Notes: generated by a model from the sequence alone, not told the origin. 36,121 nucleotides of DNA from Acrocarpospora macrocephala (GCF_009687865.1 NZ_BLAE01000070.1:1-36121), one strand, 5' to 3'. Positions 21,953-30,700 are shown, numbered from the stretch's first letter. Made by a program: numbers and translations.

Positions 21953-23179
21953 GTGAATCACCCCATACGTCCCATCTCCGAGGCCGAATGGCCCGCGTTC
22001 ATCGCCGTCCTCGAAGAAGCGTTCGCCGTCACATTCCACCCGGTGGAGATCGAGCGATTCAAGGCGCTCACCCCCATGGAGCGCACCCTCGCCGCCTTCG
22101 ACGCGGACCTCCCGGTCGGCGTCACCGCCATCTTCGACTTCGACATGACGATCCCCGGCGGCACCCGCCTCCCGGTCGCCGGAGTCACCGCCGTAAGCGT
22201 GCTCCCCTCCCACCGCCGCCGCGGCATCCTCAACAGCCTGATGCGCCGCCAGCTCCAGGACATCAAGGAGAGCGGCCAGTCCATCGCCGTCCTGTACGCC
22301 TCAGAAGCGGGCATCTACGGCAGATTCGGGTACGGCCGAGCCGCCGACACCGTCTTCTTCCGCATCCCCAAGCACGGCTCCGCGTTCGTCAAGAACGCCC
22401 CCACCGACCCCGCGCTGCGCCTGCGCACCGCCATCCCCGCCCAGGCCCGCGCCGAGTTCGAGCAGGTCTTCGACGCCGTGTCCGGCACCCGCCCCGGCCT
22501 CTACACCCGCTCCCCCGATCGCTGGGGCTCCGTCCTGGCCGACGAGGAGTTCGACCGCCGCGACGACGGCCGGCTGCGCAGCATCCTGGCCGAGGACGAC
22601 GGCGGCGTGCGCGGCTACGCGCTCTTCAAGATCAAACGCGGCTTCACCGACCACGACGTGCCCGAGGGCGAGGTCCGCCTGATCGAGCTGTTCGCCGTCG
22701 ACCCCGCCGCCTACGCGCTGCTCTGGCGGCACGTGCTGGACCGCGACCTCTGCTCCCGCGTGTACGCCTGGAACCGCCCGATCGACGACCCGATCCAGCA
22801 TCTGATCGCCGAGCCGAGGAACCTGAACGCGGGCACCCTCGACGAGCTGTGGGCACGCGTGGTGGACCTGCCCGCCGCGCTGACCGCGCGCGCGTACGCG
22901 GCTCCGGCCGAGTTGGTGATCGAGGTCGCCGACGAGCCCTGCCCGTGGAACGCGGGCCGCTGGCGGCTCGTCACGGCCAAGGGCACCTGCGAGCGCACCG
23001 ACGACGCGCCCGACCTGAGCCTGCCCGTCCAGGTCCTCGGCGCGAGTTACTTCGGCGGCCGCTCGCTCATGTCGTACGGCGCCGCCGGCCTGGTCACCGA
23101 ACACCGGCCAGGCGCGCTGCGGGAGCTGTCCACCGCGATGTCCTGGGATCCCAAGCCGTGGGCGGGGCTGGTCTTCTAG
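21953..23179 (+). CDS. Eis-like GNAT acetyltransferase
   Basis: A 408-aa acetyltransferase of the Eis family (three domains: two GNAT folds and a sterol-carrier-like C-terminus). The N-terminal GNAT shows VTAVSVLPSHRRRGILNSLMRRQL, the acetyl-CoA loop R-R-R-G-I-L, followed by SIAVLYASEAGIYGRFGYGRA with the aromatic motif. The C-terminal domain ends LVTEHRPGALRELSTAMSW..PWAGLVF with the terminal Phe, whose carboxylate is the proposed general base in Eis. Eis proteins multi-acetylate amines such as aminoglycosides or protein lysines; the physiological substrate here is unknown. Leaderless expression is likely (TACCGT 6 bases before GTG). Its full length agrees with Eis (~400 aa). Confidence 0.92.
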   Translation: MNHPIRPISEAEWPAFIAVLEEAFAVTFHPVEIERFKALTPMERTLAAFDADLPVGVTAIFDFDMTIPGGTRLPVAGVTAVSVLPSHRRRGILNSLMRRQLQDIKESGQSIAVLYASEAGIYGRFGYGRAADTVFFRIPKHGSAFVKNAPTDPALRLRTAIPAQARAEFEQVFDAVSGTRPGLYTRSPDRWGSVLADEEFDRRDDGRLRSILAEDDGGVRGYALFKIKRGFTDHDVPEGEVRLIELFAVDPAAYALLWRHVLDRDLCSRVYAWNRPIDDPIQHLIAEPRNLNAGTLDELWARVVDLPAALTARAYAAPAELVIEVADEPCPWNAGRWRLVTAKGTCERTDDAPDLSLPVQVLGASYFGGRSLMSYGAAGLVTEHRPGALRELSTAMSWDPKPWAGLVF

Positions 23180-23201
23180 CGGAATCGTCGGAGCAGCGCC
23201 G

Positions 23202-23207
23202 TACAGT
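23202..23207 (+). promoter_or_regulatory. -10 box of a leaderless promoter (TACAGT)
   Basis: TACAGT, 6 bases, then ATG 23214 of the 58-aa gene. Confidence 0.5.
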
Positions 23208-23213
23208 ACGAGC

Positions 23214-23390
23214 ATGGCCTTGCAGAGCTTGCAGATCACGGCGATCACCGCGATGCGCGCCCGCGATGTCTCGCGCCCGACGGCCGAGCAGCAGGAGGCC
23301 GCCGACCGGCGGCCCCTGCGCGACGAGATGCCCAGGCGGGAGACCCGCAAGCCCCCGCTGTCCCCGCGGGAGTTAGGGCAGGGGGGGTAG
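23214..23390 (+). CDS. Small hypothetical protein, 58 aa
   Basis: MALQSLQITAITAMRARDVS and then a highly charged Arg/Glu/Pro-rich stretch (RPTAEQQEAADRRPLRDEMPRRETRKPPLSPRELGQGG). No recognised family; probably disordered. Evidence that it is real: the TACAGT box exactly 6 bases before the ATG, the same arrangement as the Eis-like and MmcQ-family genes, and strong GC3 bias. Its last 18 bases overlap the end of the convergent rpiB gene, so the two stop codons lie in each other's coding DNA. Function unknown; such short charged proteins may bind nucleic acid or protein partners, but this is a guess. Confidence 0.65.
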   Translation: MALQSLQITAITAMRARDVSRPTAEQQEAADRRPLRDEMPRRETRKPPLSPRELGQGG

Positions 23391-23840
23391 CTCGCCGGTC
23401 CGCTCGTAGTCGGAGAGCATGGTGATGCGGCGGGCGTGCCGCTCGGCCCCGGAGAACGGCGTGGCCAGGAACAGCTCCACGAACCGGGTGGCCTGCTCGA
23501 CCGGGTGCATGCGGGCGCCGATGCTGATCACATTGGCGTCGTTGTGCTCGCGGGAGAGCTTCGCCGTGTCCTCGTTCCAGGCCAGGGCGGCGCGGATGCC
23601 GGGCACCTTGTTGGCGGCGATCTGCTCGCCGTTGCCGGAGCCCCCGATCACCACGCCGAGGCTGCCCGGATCCTCGGCCACGCCCGCGGCGGCGCGGAGC
23701 ACAAAGGGCGGGTAGTCGTCCTCGGGGTCGAAGCCCGCCGGGCCGCAGTCGACCACCTCGTGGTGGTGCTCCTTCAGCCAGGAGACCAGGTGATTCTTCA
23801 GCTCGTAGCCGGCATGGTCGGAACCTATGTAGACGCGCAC
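23373..23840 (-). CDS. rpiB: Ribose-5-phosphate isomerase B
   Basis: A 155-aa isomerase interconverting ribose-5-phosphate and ribulose-5-phosphate in the pentose phosphate pathway. Family motifs: VYIGSDHAGYELKNHL at the N-terminus, VIGGSGNGEQIAANKVPGIRAAL, and HNDANVISIGARMH with the active-site His/Arg residues. The catalytic Cys of the E. coli type (GTGIG..) is replaced by the Glu-containing SGNGEQ form found in mycobacteria, where Glu is the base. The GTG start lies after a GGCGGGG region. It is divergent from def across 75 bp, with overlapping -10 boxes. The 3' end overlaps the 58-aa gene by 18 bases. Confidence 0.94.
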   Translation of the reverse strand: MRVYIGSDHAGYELKNHLVSWLKEHHHEVVDCGPAGFDPEDDYPPFVLRAAAGVAEDPGSLGVVIGGSGNGEQIAANKVPGIRAALAWNEDTAKLSREHNDANVISIGARMHPVEQATRFVELFLATPFSGAERHARRITMLSDYERTGELPPLP

Positions 23841-23862
23841 CCCGCCAGTTTCTCAGGTCCAC

Positions 23863-23869
23863 TAGAGTA
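23863..23869. promoter_or_regulatory. Overlapping divergent -10 boxes for rpiB and def
   Basis: TAGAGT (plus, 23863-23868) and TACTCT (minus, complement of 23864-23869) occupy the same site in the 75-bp gap between the divergent genes. Only one polymerase could use this site at a time. Assignment by consensus only. Confidence 0.4.
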
Positions 23870-23915
23870 ATGGCCAATCACCCGGCCGACCCCTTACTCG
23901 TTCCTGGAGAGCGCG

Positions 23916-24404
23916 ATGCGCGAGATCCGTTATCTTGGCGACCCGGTCCTGCGCACCGCGGCGGAGCCGATCACGGAATTCGACCGTGAGCTGCGCCGGC
24001 TGATCGACGAGATGTTCGCCACCATGTATCTGGCCAACGGGGTGGGCCTGGCCGGGCCGCAGATCGGCGTGCCGAAACGGCTGTTCGTCTACGAGATCAC
24101 CAACCGCAAGGGTCACGTGGTGAACCCGGAGCTGACCATCGACGACCCGGACGAGGTGGTCGAGGAGGAAGGCTGCCTGTCGGTGCCCGGGCGGGAGACC
24201 GGCAAGCCGCTCTACGCGCCCACGCCACGCGCGGCGGGCGTCACCGTGCGCGGCTTCGACCAGCTCGGCCGGCCGCTCGCGATCACCGCGCGGGGCATGC
24301 TGGCCCGCTGCTTCCAGCACGAGTTCGACCACCTGGAAGGGCGGCTCTACGTGGATCGGCTGCCCAGGGACACGGCCCGCAAGATCATGCTGCAGACCCC
24401 CTGA
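23916..24404 (+). CDS. def: Peptide deformylase
   Basis: A 162-aa metalloenzyme that removes the N-formyl group from nascent proteins. The three signature motifs are present: GVGLAGPQIG (motif 1, about 42-51), EEGCLSVPG with the metal-binding Cys (motif 2, about 84-92), and QHEFDHLEG with the HExxH zinc/iron site (motif 3, about 134-142). Motif 1 has Gly-Pro where many deformylases have Ala-x. The ATG follows CTGGAGAGCGCG (GGAG, 8 bases). No fmt gene is adjacent, unlike the classical def-fmt pair. Convergent with the aldehyde dehydrogenase gene: the stop codons are 1-2 bases apart. Confidence 0.95.
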   Translation: MREIRYLGDPVLRTAAEPITEFDRELRRLIDEMFATMYLANGVGLAGPQIGVPKRLFVYEITNRKGHVVNPELTIDDPDEVVEEEGCLSVPGRETGKPLYAPTPRAAGVTVRGFDQLGRPLAITARGMLARCFQHEFDHLEGRLYVDRLPRDTARKIMLQTP

Positions 24405-24405
24405 C

Positions 24406-25809
24406 TCACAGCTGCAGCGCCTTGATCTCCAGGAACTCCGCCAGGCCCGGCTCCCCCAGCTCGCGCCCGATGCCGGACTGCTTGTAGCCGCCGAAGGGCG
24501 CGAGCGCGTTGAACCGCCCGCCGTTGATCGACACCTGCCCGGTGCGCAGCCGCCGCGCCACGCTCACCGCGCGTTCCTCGCTGCCCGCCCAGACCGCCCC
24601 CGCCAGCCCGTACGGCGTGCCGTTGGCGATGGCCACGGCCTCATCCTCCGAGCCGAACGGCACGATCGACAACACCGGCCCGAAGATCTCCTCCTGCTCG
24701 ATCGTCATCCCGGGCGCGACTCCGGCGAAGACGGTCGGCTCGACGTAGTACCCGCGCTCCAGCGGATAGTCGGTGCCCCCGGTGACGAGCCGGGCACCCT
24801 CTTCCTGCCCGGTGTTGATGTAGCGGATCACCCGGTCCCGCTGGGCGGCCGAGACGAGCGGGCCGAGCCGGGTGCCCTCCGCGAACGGGTCGCCCACCGT
24901 GAACGTGCGGGCGGCGGCGACGGCGAGGGCGACCGCGTCGTCGTACTGGTCCCAGTGCACGAGCATCCGGGTCAGCGCCGAGCAGGTCTGGCCGGAGTTC
25001 ACGTAGGCGTGCGACACCCCGGAGGCGACCGCTTTCTCCAGGTCCGCGTCCGGCAGGATGATGTTGGCGGATTTGCCGCCCAGTTCGAGCGCCACCCGCT
25101 TGACGCTCTCGGCGGCCAGCGCGGCCACCCGCCGCCCCGCCCTGGTCGAGCCGGTGAAGGACACCACGTCCACCAGCGGATGGCTGGCCAGGGCTTCGCC
25201 GACCACCGGTCCTGGCCCGCTGATCAGGTTGAACACGCCCGCCGGCAGCCCGGCGTCGTGCAGCACGTCGGCCAGCGCGTACGCGGCGAGCGGGGCCACC
25301 TCGCTGGGCTTGAGCACGACCGTGCACCCGGCGGCGAGCGCCGCGGCGACCTTGCAGACGGCCTGGTGGAGCGGGTAGTTCCAGGGGGTGATCGCACCCA
25401 CCACTCCGGCCGGTTCGCGCAGGATGAGCGAGTTGCCCACCCGGCTCTCGGCGACCAGCCCTTCGGCCATCTGCGCGTACGACTCCAGCACCCCCGCGGG
25501 CATCAGCGTCTGCACCTTCAGCGCCAGGGAGTAGGGCGCGCCCATGTCGGTGGCGATGGTGGTGGCGATCTGGTCGGCCCGCTCCCTGAGCAGCGCGGCG
25601 GCGTCGGCGAGGAGCTTGCCACGGTCGGCGGGCGAGGTCGCGGACCAGGGGATGAAGGCGGCGTGCGCGGCGTCGACCGCGGCTGCCACGTCACTCGGCG
25701 TGCCGGCCGGAACCTGGTCGATGACCTCCTCGGTAGCGGGGTTGATCACATCGACCACCTCGCCCGAGGTGGAAGGTGTCCACGATCCGTTCACGTAAAG
25801 GTGACGCAT
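24406..25809 (-). CDS. NAD(P)-dependent aldehyde dehydrogenase
   Basis: A 467-aa ALDH-superfamily enzyme oxidising an aldehyde to a carboxylic acid. Visible are the cofactor-loop region [36 protein letters not shown], the nucleotide-binding [13 protein letters not shown], the catalytic Glu in [13 protein letters not shown] and the catalytic Cys in [14 protein letters not shown]. The late [13 protein letters not shown] is also typical. The C-terminal [14 protein letters not shown] is normal for the family. The substrate is not predictable. ATG 25809 ([10 protein letters not shown]) has AAGG..GAGG upstream; in-frame ATGs at 25818 and earlier would add a non-family leader. It lies next to def but convergent. 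Upstream DNA holds a palindromic CGAAC/GTTCG site. Confidence 0.93.
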   Translation of the reverse strand: MRHLYVNGSWTPSTSGEVVDVINPATEEVIDQVPAGTPSDVAAAVDAAHAAFIPWSATSPADRGKLLADAAALLRERADQIATTIATDMGAPYSLALKVQTLMPAGVLESYAQMAEGLVAESRVGNSLILREPAGVVGAITPWNYPLHQAVCKVAAALAAGCTVVLKPSEVAPLAAYALADVLHDAGLPAGVFNLISGPGPVVGEALASHPLVDVVSFTGSTRAGRRVAALAAESVKRVALELGGKSANIILPDADLEKAVASGVSHAYVNSGQTCSALTRMLVHWDQYDDAVALAVAAARTFTVGDPFAEGTRLGPLVSAAQRDRVIRYINTGQEEGARLVTGGTDYPLERGYYVEPTVFAGVAPGMTIEQEEIFGPVLSIVPFGSEDEAVAIANGTPYGLAGAVWAGSEERAVSVARRLRTGQVSINGGRFNALAPFGGYKQSGIGRELGEPGLAEFLEIKALQL

Positions 25810-26376
25810 GTACCTCATCCTTGCGCGGGGATTGTCAGATGGCGAGCGCACGAACCAGGAAGTGATGGCGTGTTTCACATCCAATGGGGACATGCCCGAT
25901 TGGATCTCCCGGCCGGTCGGGTGCGGTCCCGCGCAGAGGCCGACACACGATCTTCATGTATTCATTTGGGGTGTCTTCGCTCAGCGTACGGCGCAACCAC
26001 GCGGAAAGCCGAAGTCTTCCAAGATCGGTGAACACCCGCAATATCCAGTGGAGAACGATTCAATTCCGGAGGAAGTCCAGTACCACTCAGAGGTAAACCT
26101 ACTTCTCCGAACGTTCGTTCGGGTGCCGAACGCCCGAGCACGGGGCCCGGGGGTCCTCCGGACAGATGGGGTCTAACCAGAAATCCACCAACTGCGCGTC
26201 TGACATTTGTTAGGTCTCGCAACTGGATTAGGGTTTGCATCGATCGACAACCGAAGTCAGAGTTCTCCCTATTCCAGGTAGGGCAAAACTTGATTGCGGC
26301 TTTGTCAGAGCGTCGTGGCAGGATTCAGGAGTCCCGTGGCGACGGAGCGGCGGGGACGTGTGGATGAGGAGCGGAT
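25810..26376. other. 567-bp divergent promoter region (aldehyde dehydrogenase / pepN)
   Basis: No convincing gene: a plus-strand frame at 25808-26176 has poor codon bias and no SD. The region is less GC-rich than its flanks. It contains the palindromic site listed at 26108-26132. Promoters of both divergent genes should lie here, but I cannot pick -35/-10 pairs with confidence. Confidence 0.5.
26108..26132. promoter_or_regulatory. Candidate LexA-like / palindromic operator
   Basis: CGAAC-GTTC-GTTCG (26108-26121) fits the core CGAAC-N4-GTTCG of actinobacterial SOS boxes. It overlaps a second inverted repeat, CGTTCGG-GTG-CCGAACG (26116-26132). It lies 299 bp before the aldehyde dehydrogenase start and 245 bp before pepN. 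Regulator identity is uncertain; a TetR-type operator would look similar. Confidence 0.35.
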
Positions 26377-28935
26377 GTGGCAGGCAATCTGACCCGTGAC
26401 GAGGCCCGGGAGCGCGCCCGGCTGCTGACCGTCCAGTCGTATGCGGTGGAGCTCGACCTGACTGAGGGCGAGGAGCGGTTCGAGAGCGTCACGACCGCTC
26501 ACTTCACCTGTGCCCAGCCGGGGGCGGACACCTTCATCGATCTGCACGGCGCGCACCTGCGCTCGGTCGTGCTCAACGGAACCGAGCTGGACATCAGCGC
26601 GTATGACGCGGAGCGCGGCCGGTTCCCGCTGCCGGGTCTGGCCGAGCACAACGAGGTGCGGGTCGACGCCGACGCGTCCTACATGCGCACCGGCGAGGGT
26701 TTGCACCGGTTCGTCGACCCGGTGGACCAGAAGGTCTACCTGCACAGCCAGTTCGAGACCGCCGACGCGCACCGGATGTACGCGTGCTTCGACCAGCCCG
26801 ACCTCAAGGCCACCTTCGAGCTGACCGTCATCGCGCCGGGCGACTGGGAGGTCGTCTCCAACGCCGCTCCCGACTCCGTCGCCGAACTCCCGGCCCACGA
26901 GGGCCGTCATGGCACGCTCCAAGCCGCCAAACGCTGGCACTTCCCCGCCACCCCGGTCCTGTCCACCTACATCACCGCTCTCGTCGCGGGGCCGTACGCG
27001 GTGGTGAGGGACGAGCACGACGGCATCCCGCTGGGCCTGTTCGTCCGGCAGTCGCTGGCCGAGCACCTGGACGCGGACAACCTCTTCGCGGTCACCAAGC
27101 AGGGCTTCGACTTCTTCCACCAGGTGTTCGGGCTGCGCTACCCGTTCGGGAAATACGACCAGCTGTTCGTGCCGGAGTTCAACGCGGGCGCGATGGAGAA
27201 CGCGGGCTGCGTCACGTTCCTGGAGGACTACGTCTTCCGGTCCCGGGTGACCGACGCCATCATCGAGCGCCGCGCGGAGACGCTGCTGCACGAGATGGCG
27301 CACATGTGGTTCGGCGACCTGGTCACCATGCGCTGGTGGGATGACCTGTGGCTGAACGAGTCGTTCGCGACCTACATGTCGGTGCTGTGCCAGGCCGAGG
27401 CCACCCGGTGGGGGCAGGGCGCGTGGACCACGTTCGCCAACGTGGAGAAGGCCTGGGCGTACCGGCAGGATCAGCTGCCGTCCACCCACCCGATCTCGGC
27501 CGACATCCCGGACATGCAGGCCGTCGAGGTCAACTTCGACGGCATCACCTACGCCAAGGGCGCCAGCGTGCTCAAGCAGCTGGTCGCCTACGTGGGCCTG
27601 GACAACTTCCTGGCCGGGGTGCGCGACTACTTCAACGAGCACGCCTGGGGCAACACCGAGCTGAAGGACCTGCTCGGGGCGCTGGAGCGCACCTCGGGGC
27701 GAGAGCTGTCGTCGTGGTCCAAGGAGTGGCTGGAGACGGCCTGGGTCAACACGCTCCGCCCGTCCTTCGAGGTGGACGCGACCGGCAGGTTCACCAGCTT
27801 CGAGGTATTGCAGGAGGCTCCGCCGGCCTACCCGACGCTGCGCTCACACCGCATCGCCATCGGCCTCTACTCCATGGACGAAGGCAGGCTGGTCCGGGTC
27901 AAGCGAATCGAGCTGGACGTGGTCGGTGCCAGAACCCCGGTGCCCGAGCTGATCGGCGAGGCTCGCCCCGACCTCGTGCTGGTCAACGACGACGACCTGA
28001 CCTATGCCAAGATCCGCCTCGACGAGGGCTCGCTGGCCACCCTGGTGGGCGGCGGCATCGTCGCGTTCACCGAGTCGCTGCCGCGCGCGCTGTGCTGGTC
28101 GGCGGCGTGGGACATGACCCGCGACGGCGAAATGGCCACCCGCGACTACGTGCGCCTGGTGACCTCGGGCATCGACGCGGTCGGCGACATCACCGTGCTG
28201 CAGACCGTCCTGCGCCAGGCCCGCCTCGCGGTCCAGCAGTACGCGGCGCCCGAGTGGCGGGCCACCGGCCTGGCCCAGCTGGCTGACACCCTGCGCGAGC
28301 TTTTCAACGGCGCCGAGGCCGGCTCGGACCGCCAGCTGGCCTACCTCAACGCGTTCTCAGCCGTGGCCACCTCGGCCGAAGACCTGGCGATCCTGCGGGA
28401 TATCCTGTCCGGGACGGCCGTGCCCGACGGGCTGACCGTCGACGCCGACCTACGCTGGACGCTGACCCACGCGCTGGTCTCCGGCGGGGTGCTCGGCGCG
28501 GCCGACATCGACGCCGAGCTGGTCAGGGACGCGACCGCCACCGGCGAACGGTCGGCGGCGGCGGCCAGGGCGGCCATCCCGACGGCGGCGGCCAAGGCGG
28601 AGGCGTGGGCGGCCATCACCGGCGGCGCGCTGAGCGGCGCGCTGCTGCGCTCCACCGTGCAGGGCTTCATGGATCCGCACCACGTGGACCTGCTGGAGCC
28701 CTACGGCGCGGCCTACTTCGAGGAGGTCGGCCAGATCTGGAAGTCGTGGACGTCCGACATGGCGCAGACGTTCGCGATCGGCTGCTACCCGGCGCTGCTG
28801 ATCTCGCAGGGCACGATCGACCGCACCCAGGAGCTGCTCTCGGCATCCCAGCCGCCGCACGCGCTGCGCCGGCTGCTGCTGGAGGGCGCGGACGGCATCG
28901 CCCGGGCCCTGCGCGCCCAGGCCAAGGACTCCTGA
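26377..28935 (+). CDS. pepN: Aminopeptidase N (M1 family)
   Basis: An 852-aa zinc aminopeptidase removing N-terminal residues from peptides in the cytosol. The substrate-anchoring GAMEN motif is at about 271-275, and the zinc site HEMAH (about 305-309) with the third ligand Glu in WLNESFATY about 18 residues later. The N-terminal beta domain (RDEARERARLLTVQSYAVELDL) and the C-terminal helical ERAP1-like domain (about 530-845) are complete, so the length is standard for actinobacterial PepN. GTG 26377 has GAGGAG 6 bases upstream and was chosen over an out-of-frame ATG at 26375. Nearest downstream gene on the same strand is an unknown 324-aa protein. Confidence 0.95.
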   Translation: MAGNLTRDEARERARLLTVQSYAVELDLTEGEERFESVTTAHFTCAQPGADTFIDLHGAHLRSVVLNGTELDISAYDAERGRFPLPGLAEHNEVRVDADASYMRTGEGLHRFVDPVDQKVYLHSQFETADAHRMYACFDQPDLKATFELTVIAPGDWEVVSNAAPDSVAELPAHEGRHGTLQAAKRWHFPATPVLSTYITALVAGPYAVVRDEHDGIPLGLFVRQSLAEHLDADNLFAVTKQGFDFFHQVFGLRYPFGKYDQLFVPEFNAGAMENAGCVTFLEDYVFRSRVTDAIIERRAETLLHEMAHMWFGDLVTMRWWDDLWLNESFATYMSVLCQAEATRWGQGAWTTFANVEKAWAYRQDQLPSTHPISADIPDMQAVEVNFDGITYAKGASVLKQLVAYVGLDNFLAGVRDYFNEHAWGNTELKDLLGALERTSGRELSSWSKEWLETAWVNTLRPSFEVDATGRFTSFEVLQEAPPAYPTLRSHRIAIGLYSMDEGRLVRVKRIELDVVGARTPVPELIGEARPDLVLVNDDDLTYAKIRLDEGSLATLVGGGIVAFTESLPRALCWSAAWDMTRDGEMATRDYVRLVTSGIDAVGDITVLQTVLRQARLAVQQYAAPEWRATGLAQLADTLRELFNGAEAGSDRQLAYLNAFSAVATSAEDLAILRDILSGTAVPDGLTVDADLRWTLTHALVSGGVLGAADIDAELVRDATATGERSAAAARAAIPTAAAKAEAWAAITGGALSGALLRSTVQGFMDPHHVDLLEPYGAAYFEEVGQIWKSWTSDMAQTFAIGCYPALLISQGTIDRTQELLSASQPPHALRRLLLEGADGIARALRAQAKDS

Positions 28936-28980
28936 AGCACCAGGGGAGACCCGGGGCGACCCGGGTCTCCGGCCGGGTCC

Positions 28981-28996
28981 ATGAGAAAGTGATCTG
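28981..28996 (+). repeat. Direct repeat immediately 5' of the 324-aa gene
   Basis: ATGAGAAAGTGATCTG, ending exactly at the base before the gene's ATG. A copy with a CGT insertion sits at the gene's 3' end (29971-29989). Confidence 0.7.
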
Positions 28997-29971
28997 ATGG
29001 AGTCAGCCCAGGACCTGCTGATCGCGCTCGCCCGGCGGTATTCGTTCGGGGATGTTGGGGCGCTGGCTCCCGCAGTCCTGGCCAATCCGGTCAAAGCCGC
29101 CCATGTCTCGGCGGTCTGCGAGTTCGGGCAACGGTTACTGACCCTGGACGCGGAGGATTTCGCCAGCGAGCTGGACGTGCCGACGATCCCGGCCGATCTC
29201 CGCCGCCGGGCCCGAGCCTGCCACATGCCGCAGACGCCCAAAGGGCAGCCGCGGGGGGCGCTGGATTCGCTGCGCCCGGCGTACGCGCTGCTGCTTGAGG
29301 TGATCAAGGTCCGCTGGGACCAGCGCGAGCTGAGCGCCATGATGGCCGCGCTGCACATCGCCGCGGAATACCTGCCGCTGCTGGCGTACGAGACGGCGCT
29401 GGGCCATTCCGGCGATCCGGCCCGCTGGCCGGAAGGGCTGCGCGCGCCCGGCAGCAGGTTCGGCGTGATCGGCGACCGTGACTGCGACCACACCCGCTCC
29501 GAGCAGTCGGCGACCGAGCGCACCCTCCGGGTGGCGGGCGAACCGGGCGAAGGCTGGCGCGCCTACTTCGACCGGCAGCACAGCCAGGTCGCCGGCGCGC
29601 TGGCGACCTGCGTCGCCAAATGCCGCAATCCCTGCCCCGCCATCGAGTGGGTACCCGACCGCGAGAACCTCGCCCTGCGCTGCCGGGCCGCCCTCGCCTT
29701 CGCCGAAACCCCGCTGGTACGGCTCCGCCACGCGGCCCCGGTCGGCCACGGCTTCGGCGTGCCCTCCCCGGAGGAGGTCCTGGACGCCTGGCAGCGCAGC
29801 CGGGGCGCGCTGGACAAGAACGGCATCGGGCACCAGGTCATGCGCCGGGACGGGTTCCCGCTGGCCGGACTGCCCAGCCTGTTCTCCGCCATCGCCGGCG
29901 CGGACCTGCGCCCGGCCCGCCTGCTCGCCGACGTGTCAGAGCACGTGATCTCGCTGCTGCGCGGTTATTAA
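28997..29971 (+). CDS. Hypothetical protein, 324 aa
   Basis: I do not recognise this protein. It is soluble and mostly helical, starting MESAQDLLIALARRYSFGDVG. Features: a Cys-containing CVAKCRNPCPAIEW segment (about 207-220), HIAAEYLPLLAYETALGHSGDPARW, DRDCDHTRSEQSATERTLRVAG, and a C-terminal helix (LLADVSEHVISLLRGY). No signal peptide or membrane span. The ATG has no clear SD; the 16 bases before it form one half of a direct repeat, and the other half lies over the stop. The gene is same-strand downstream of pepN (61 bp gap) and convergent with the DUF5130 gene. Codon bias is typical of the genome, so recent transfer is unlikely. Confidence 0.8.
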   Translation: MESAQDLLIALARRYSFGDVGALAPAVLANPVKAAHVSAVCEFGQRLLTLDAEDFASELDVPTIPADLRRRARACHMPQTPKGQPRGALDSLRPAYALLLEVIKVRWDQRELSAMMAALHIAAEYLPLLAYETALGHSGDPARWPEGLRAPGSRFGVIGDRDCDHTRSEQSATERTLRVAGEPGEGWRAYFDRQHSQVAGALATCVAKCRNPCPAIEWVPDRENLALRCRAALAFAETPLVRLRHAAPVGHGFGVPSPEEVLDAWQRSRGALDKNGIGHQVMRRDGFPLAGLPSLFSAIAGADLRPARLLADVSEHVISLLRGY

Positions 29972-30057
29972 TGAGAAAGTCGTGATCTGGACAGCCGCAG
30001 CGGTGAATCGCCTGGTCGGCGGCAACGCGGCTGGCTATGGGACGGGTTTCTCATTAA
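29968..30057. repeat. 11-bp inverted repeat spanning a convergent junction
   Basis: TTAATGAGAAA (29968-29978) and TTTCTCATTAA (30047-30057) are perfect inverted copies about 68 bases apart. The left arm overlaps the stop of the 324-aa gene and the right arm the stop of the DUF5130-type gene. The enclosed DNA has further GC-rich pairing potential; it could be a bidirectional terminator. Confidence 0.6.
29971..29989 (+). repeat. Direct repeat at the 3' end of the 324-aa gene
   Basis: ATGAGAAAGT-CGT-GATCTG, the same 16 bases as 28981-28996 with 3 inserted. It begins at the last base of the TAA stop. Confidence 0.7.
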
Positions 30058-30407
30058 AGGGCGCGGGCGGCGAGGGCGCCGATGCCGCCGGCCAGGCCGC
30101 CCATCAGGTCGCCGACGCTGAACCTCGTCGCCATGGACATGGCCACCAGGCGGCAGTCGCCGTCGGAGAGCCGTTGCCTGGCCAGCCCGCCGGTGACGAT
30201 CTCCAGGCCGCGCCCGGCCGTGTCCACCATGATCAGCACCGAGTACGGCGCCTGCGCGCCCAGCGCCGCGTGCAGGCGTTCGGCGAAGTGCCGCCGCGGG
30301 CCCTGGGAAGGACCGGTGTACACGGCGAAATGCAGCCCGGTCCTGCTGTTCGCGTTTCGCACGACCGTACGGATGTCGACGGCCTGGAGTGTGGAGAGGG
30401 TCGCCAT
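30054..30407 (-). CDS. DUF5130-type (TPM-domain-like) protein
   Basis: A 117-aa protein. The sequence TVVRNANSRTGLHFAVYTGPSQGPRRHFAERLHAALGAQAPYSVLIMVDTAGRGLEIVTGGLARQRLSDGDCRLVAMSMATRFSVGDL resembles the TPM-like fold of actinobacterial DUF5130 proteins: a His/Arg-rich middle and a central strand IVTGG. The Gly/Ala-rich C-terminus (GGLAGGIGALAARAL) could touch a membrane. Function unknown. The ATG is 5 bases after the stop of the upstream membrane gene on the same strand, so the two form an operon. GGGGTGG precedes the start. The family name is from memory and moderately certain. Confidence 0.75.
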   Translation of the reverse strand: MATLSTLQAVDIRTVVRNANSRTGLHFAVYTGPSQGPRRHFAERLHAALGAQAPYSVLIMVDTAGRGLEIVTGGLARQRLSDGDCRLVAMSMATRFSVGDLMGGLAGGIGALAARAL

Positions 30408-30412
30408 CTAGA

Positions 30413-30700
30413 TCACCACCCCGCCGATGCGCCGCCGACGTGGCGGCCGGGTTCCGCGGTCTCGGCCAGTTCGGGCCAGTCCACGTGCGGTGGATCGCCG
30501 CGCGGGACGACGGTGGTCAGCTCCAGCGAGGAGCGGCCCACCCCGTGCTCGGTGTCGTACGGCCCGCCGATCCAGACGACCTCGTCCTTGTTCCGGCGCC
30601 GTTTCCGACCGGACAATACGAGCACCAGCAGCCCGACGACCACGAATATCGTGCCGGACGTGATGACAAGAAACGCAAGAATTTCCGGCGCACTGTCCAT
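30413..30700 (-). CDS. Small single-span membrane protein, 95 aa
   Basis: One N-terminal transmembrane helix (ILAFLVITSGTIFVVVGLLVLVLSG, about 7-31) followed by a basic stop-transfer (RKRRRNKDE) and a ~55-residue hydrophilic cytoplasmic tail with VVWIGGPYDTEHGVGRSSLELTTVVPRGDPPHVDWPEL. The topology should be N-out/C-in. I do not recognise a family. It is the first gene of a two-gene unit with the DUF5130-type gene (5-bp gap). Upstream lies the convergent/tandem amidase gene, 32 bp away. Confidence 0.75.
   Translation of the reverse strand: MDSAPEILAFLVITSGTIFVVVGLLVLVLSGRKRRRNKDEVVWIGGPYDTEHGVGRSSLELTTVVPRGDPPHVDWPELAETAEPGRHVGGASAGW

Noticed and set aside
23916-24404. Peptide deformylase motif 1 variant (GLAGPQ) as a functional anomaly
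   Set aside because: All three catalytic motifs are otherwise intact; the variation is within normal family diversity.
25808-26176. Plus-strand 122-codon frame between aldehyde dehydrogenase and pepN
   Set aside because: Begins opposite the aldehyde dehydrogenase start, no SD, poor codon bias.
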